Positions 63,801 through 64,000 of a stretch of DNA of 64,000 bases are shown here, in pieces. Within the stretch, counting starts at the first letter, position 1; each line of letters opens with the position of its first letter. The notes below the pieces were generated by a model. The model was not told where the DNA came from and made no database searches. It worked only from the letters and a program-made list of their open reading frames with translations. The DNA comes from Candidatus Kuenenia stuttgartensis. GTDB lineage: Bacteria > Planctomycetota > Planctomycetia > Isosphaerales > Isosphaeraceae. Location of the stretch: contig CAMBEP010000004.1 of NCBI GenBank assembly GCA_945865635.1, forward strand, positions 1 through 64,000. Reading direction: 5' to 3'. The position numbers and the translations under genes are program-made.

Positions 63801-63906
63801 GGAAGGGCAGCTTGAGGCCATGAACCCCAAGGATCGTCAAGAGCTTTTGAGGTACCTGATGACCATCTCGCCGCCTCTGATCGGTAAATCTGCTGGCGAT
63901 GATTGA
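60856..63906 (+). CDS. PVC-type haem-binding CxxCH / membrane-bound dehydrogenase-like protein
   Basis: The 1016-residue exported protein has a signal peptide (LAMALVLVFSQMSVRA) and an N-terminal six-bladed propeller of the glucose/sorbosone dehydrogenase type: LPEGFSARLLAQEPTVRNP, DDRGRLWIAENFTYAERG, GLKFGPDGWLYGRCG and DWSDTGECHE. HEAT-like helices follow in the middle (KILLSKTDEVHRLRSLWAL). A C-terminal cytochrome C domain holds CGQCHSLYGEGGRIGPDITG. The whole layout is typical of the planctomycete/verrucomicrobia PVC family, presumed to oxidize sugars or alcohols in the periplasm; the substrate is unknown. It is divergent from the DUF1592 gene across 228 bp. Confidence 0.93.
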   Translation: MKRKSPRFNSPCLAMALVLVFSQMSVRAQNSPIYDSEQSPEKPITGAESVRKITLPEGFSARLLAQEPTVRNPIALQYDDRGRLWIAENFTYAERGLRIDPNLRDRLIILQDLDHNGAADATSIFSDQLHNLTGFAIGRGGIWAICPPQLLFIPDANQDDKPDSPPQVILDGFTVAPENHHNFANGLKFGPDGWLYGRCGGSFPGEIGKPGTPENQRISLRGGIWRYHPQTKAVEVLTHGTTNPWGMDWDKHGEAFFTNTVNGHLWHLVPGSHLDRLHTIDPNPNAFQLMQQTADHFHYDTGQGWVASRDGAANSLGGGHAHQGALIYQGGAWPDIYHGRLFTINFHGRRINSDTPQRRGSGYVAGHDRDFAIFGDTWFRGLDMAHAPNGNIMVIDWSDTGECHENTGVHRSSGRIYELGLKSSYSTAFKSFQSASILDDLKSNNIFYVRRALAKIADSPDQFHSLKSPLTKILLSKTDEVHRLRSLWALKSIDALSEMQLMDLCRDQNEHLRTWAIRFLMDSFPLDTIMGERRTGSISQPSSQAIQKMLEMAGKDSSGLVRLVLASSIQRLDFNESRIALSKALASRPEDRSDSNLNLMVWYGIAPFAELKPEILTNIASGSQWPLLNQMIARKMASAAEAKTPSAALDQFMQSALNKPDAVRNAILVGFREGLSGRDQVTEPRSWKAFSSKFPKSETQDLAALFGDGIALDSIRKLALDNKMNMKTRRSALKTIVERNPPDLNQICMTLLGIRYLNTDAIAGLTRSPDPAIGQRIVATYQNFSVPERSRVIDVLVQRQSWAKILLEAIGVDKIPKQDLSVAQARQIMAFGNSELSDLLMKNWGRIGLPSETKARFVVQVKSELAGLNASPADFKTGRELYQKSCGQCHSLYGEGGRIGPDITGAQRQNLDYLLDNIVEPSAVVSPDFRLTNLQMKDGRVLSGLVRPRDKQSLTLITTNQTVILLKNEIEDQKATEQSIMPEGQLEAMNPKDRQELLRYLMTISPPLIGKSAGDD

Positions 63907-63963
63907 TTTTCAGGCAGGTTTCTGTTGGGGTGTCCGATTTAAATCCAGAGGAGATTCTGAACG

Positions 63964-64000
63964 ATGATTCGCATGTCAAAACCGGTTCGAATTGCAATGA
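63964..64000 (+). CDS. Start of a further gene, cut by the window edge
   Basis: An ATG at 63964 follows AGGAGA at about 9 bp spacing, 57 bp after the PVC haem-binding gene. Only twelve codons (MIRMSKPVRIAM) are visible. The basic start fits a signal peptide, but nothing can be said about the product. Confidence 0.5.
   Translation, partial: MIRMSKPVRIAM

Overview
The window is a chromosomal segment of a member of the Planctomycetota. The evidence is the protein families rather than any marker gene: DUF1501 and DUF1552 Tat-exported proteins, a giant DUF1592-type cytochrome-like protein, a PVC-type haem-binding dehydrogenase-like protein, WD40 and pre-peptidase proteins with a planctomycete cytochrome domain, a Tat-exported Gfo/Idh/MocA oxidoreductase beside a DUF1080 protein, a sulfatase and a PEP-CTERM protein. 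Base composition is moderate in G+C. The succinate dehydrogenase operon, PEP carboxykinase and glucose-6-phosphate dehydrogenase fit an aerobic or facultative heterotroph that degrades polysaccharides.

Layout. 0-0.8 kb: two degraded, end-to-end transposase fragments. 0.8-8.7 kb: ligA, ndk, a HemQ-like chlorite-dismutase-family protein, a large secreted protein with a C25-like end, and an RbsD-family protein. 8.8-13.4 kb: a WD40/cytochrome gene and a pre-peptidase-domain gene in tandem. 13.6-17.5 kb: pckA, an enolase-superfamily enzyme and pyrF. 17.5-25.5 kb is the accessory stretch: copy A of a 266-bp inverted-repeat element, a lone DUF1501 gene, a PEP-CTERM gene, a two-gene Panacea-type toxin-antitoxin candidate, a sulfatase, and a cluster of nested palindromes. 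25.5-31.8 kb is housekeeping: a methyltransferase with tsaB, a phosphoesterase, then yidC-mnmE.

The most informative locus lies at 31.8-37.9 kb on the minus strand. A consensus-like promoter and a clear SAM-I riboswitch lead into a threonine-synthase-family gene, a ThiS/MoaD sulfur carrier ending in Gly-Gly-Ser-Val, an E1-like adenylyltransferase and a cysteine desulfurase; a D,D-carboxypeptidase gene follows. Control by SAM suggests that this set makes homocysteine/methionine from a protein-bound thiocarboxylate, rather than (or as well as) threonine or a cofactor.

38-50.7 kb: ybaK, the RNase P RNA gene rnpB, the sdhCDAB operon, a ComEA-like helix-hairpin-helix gene overlapping uvrB, nadC, a renalase-like amine oxidase, and the oxidoreductase/DUF1080 pair. 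51-55 kb: zwf, then a convergent lipoxygenase-family gene whose iron ligands look altered, with copy B of the 266-bp element at its 5' side. 55-64 kb: the DUF1552/DUF1592 pair, and divergent from it the PVC haem-binding gene; a further gene begins at the right edge.

All calls come from reading the sequence and from family knowledge; no database search was run. Functions given for the planctomycete-specific families are family-level only.
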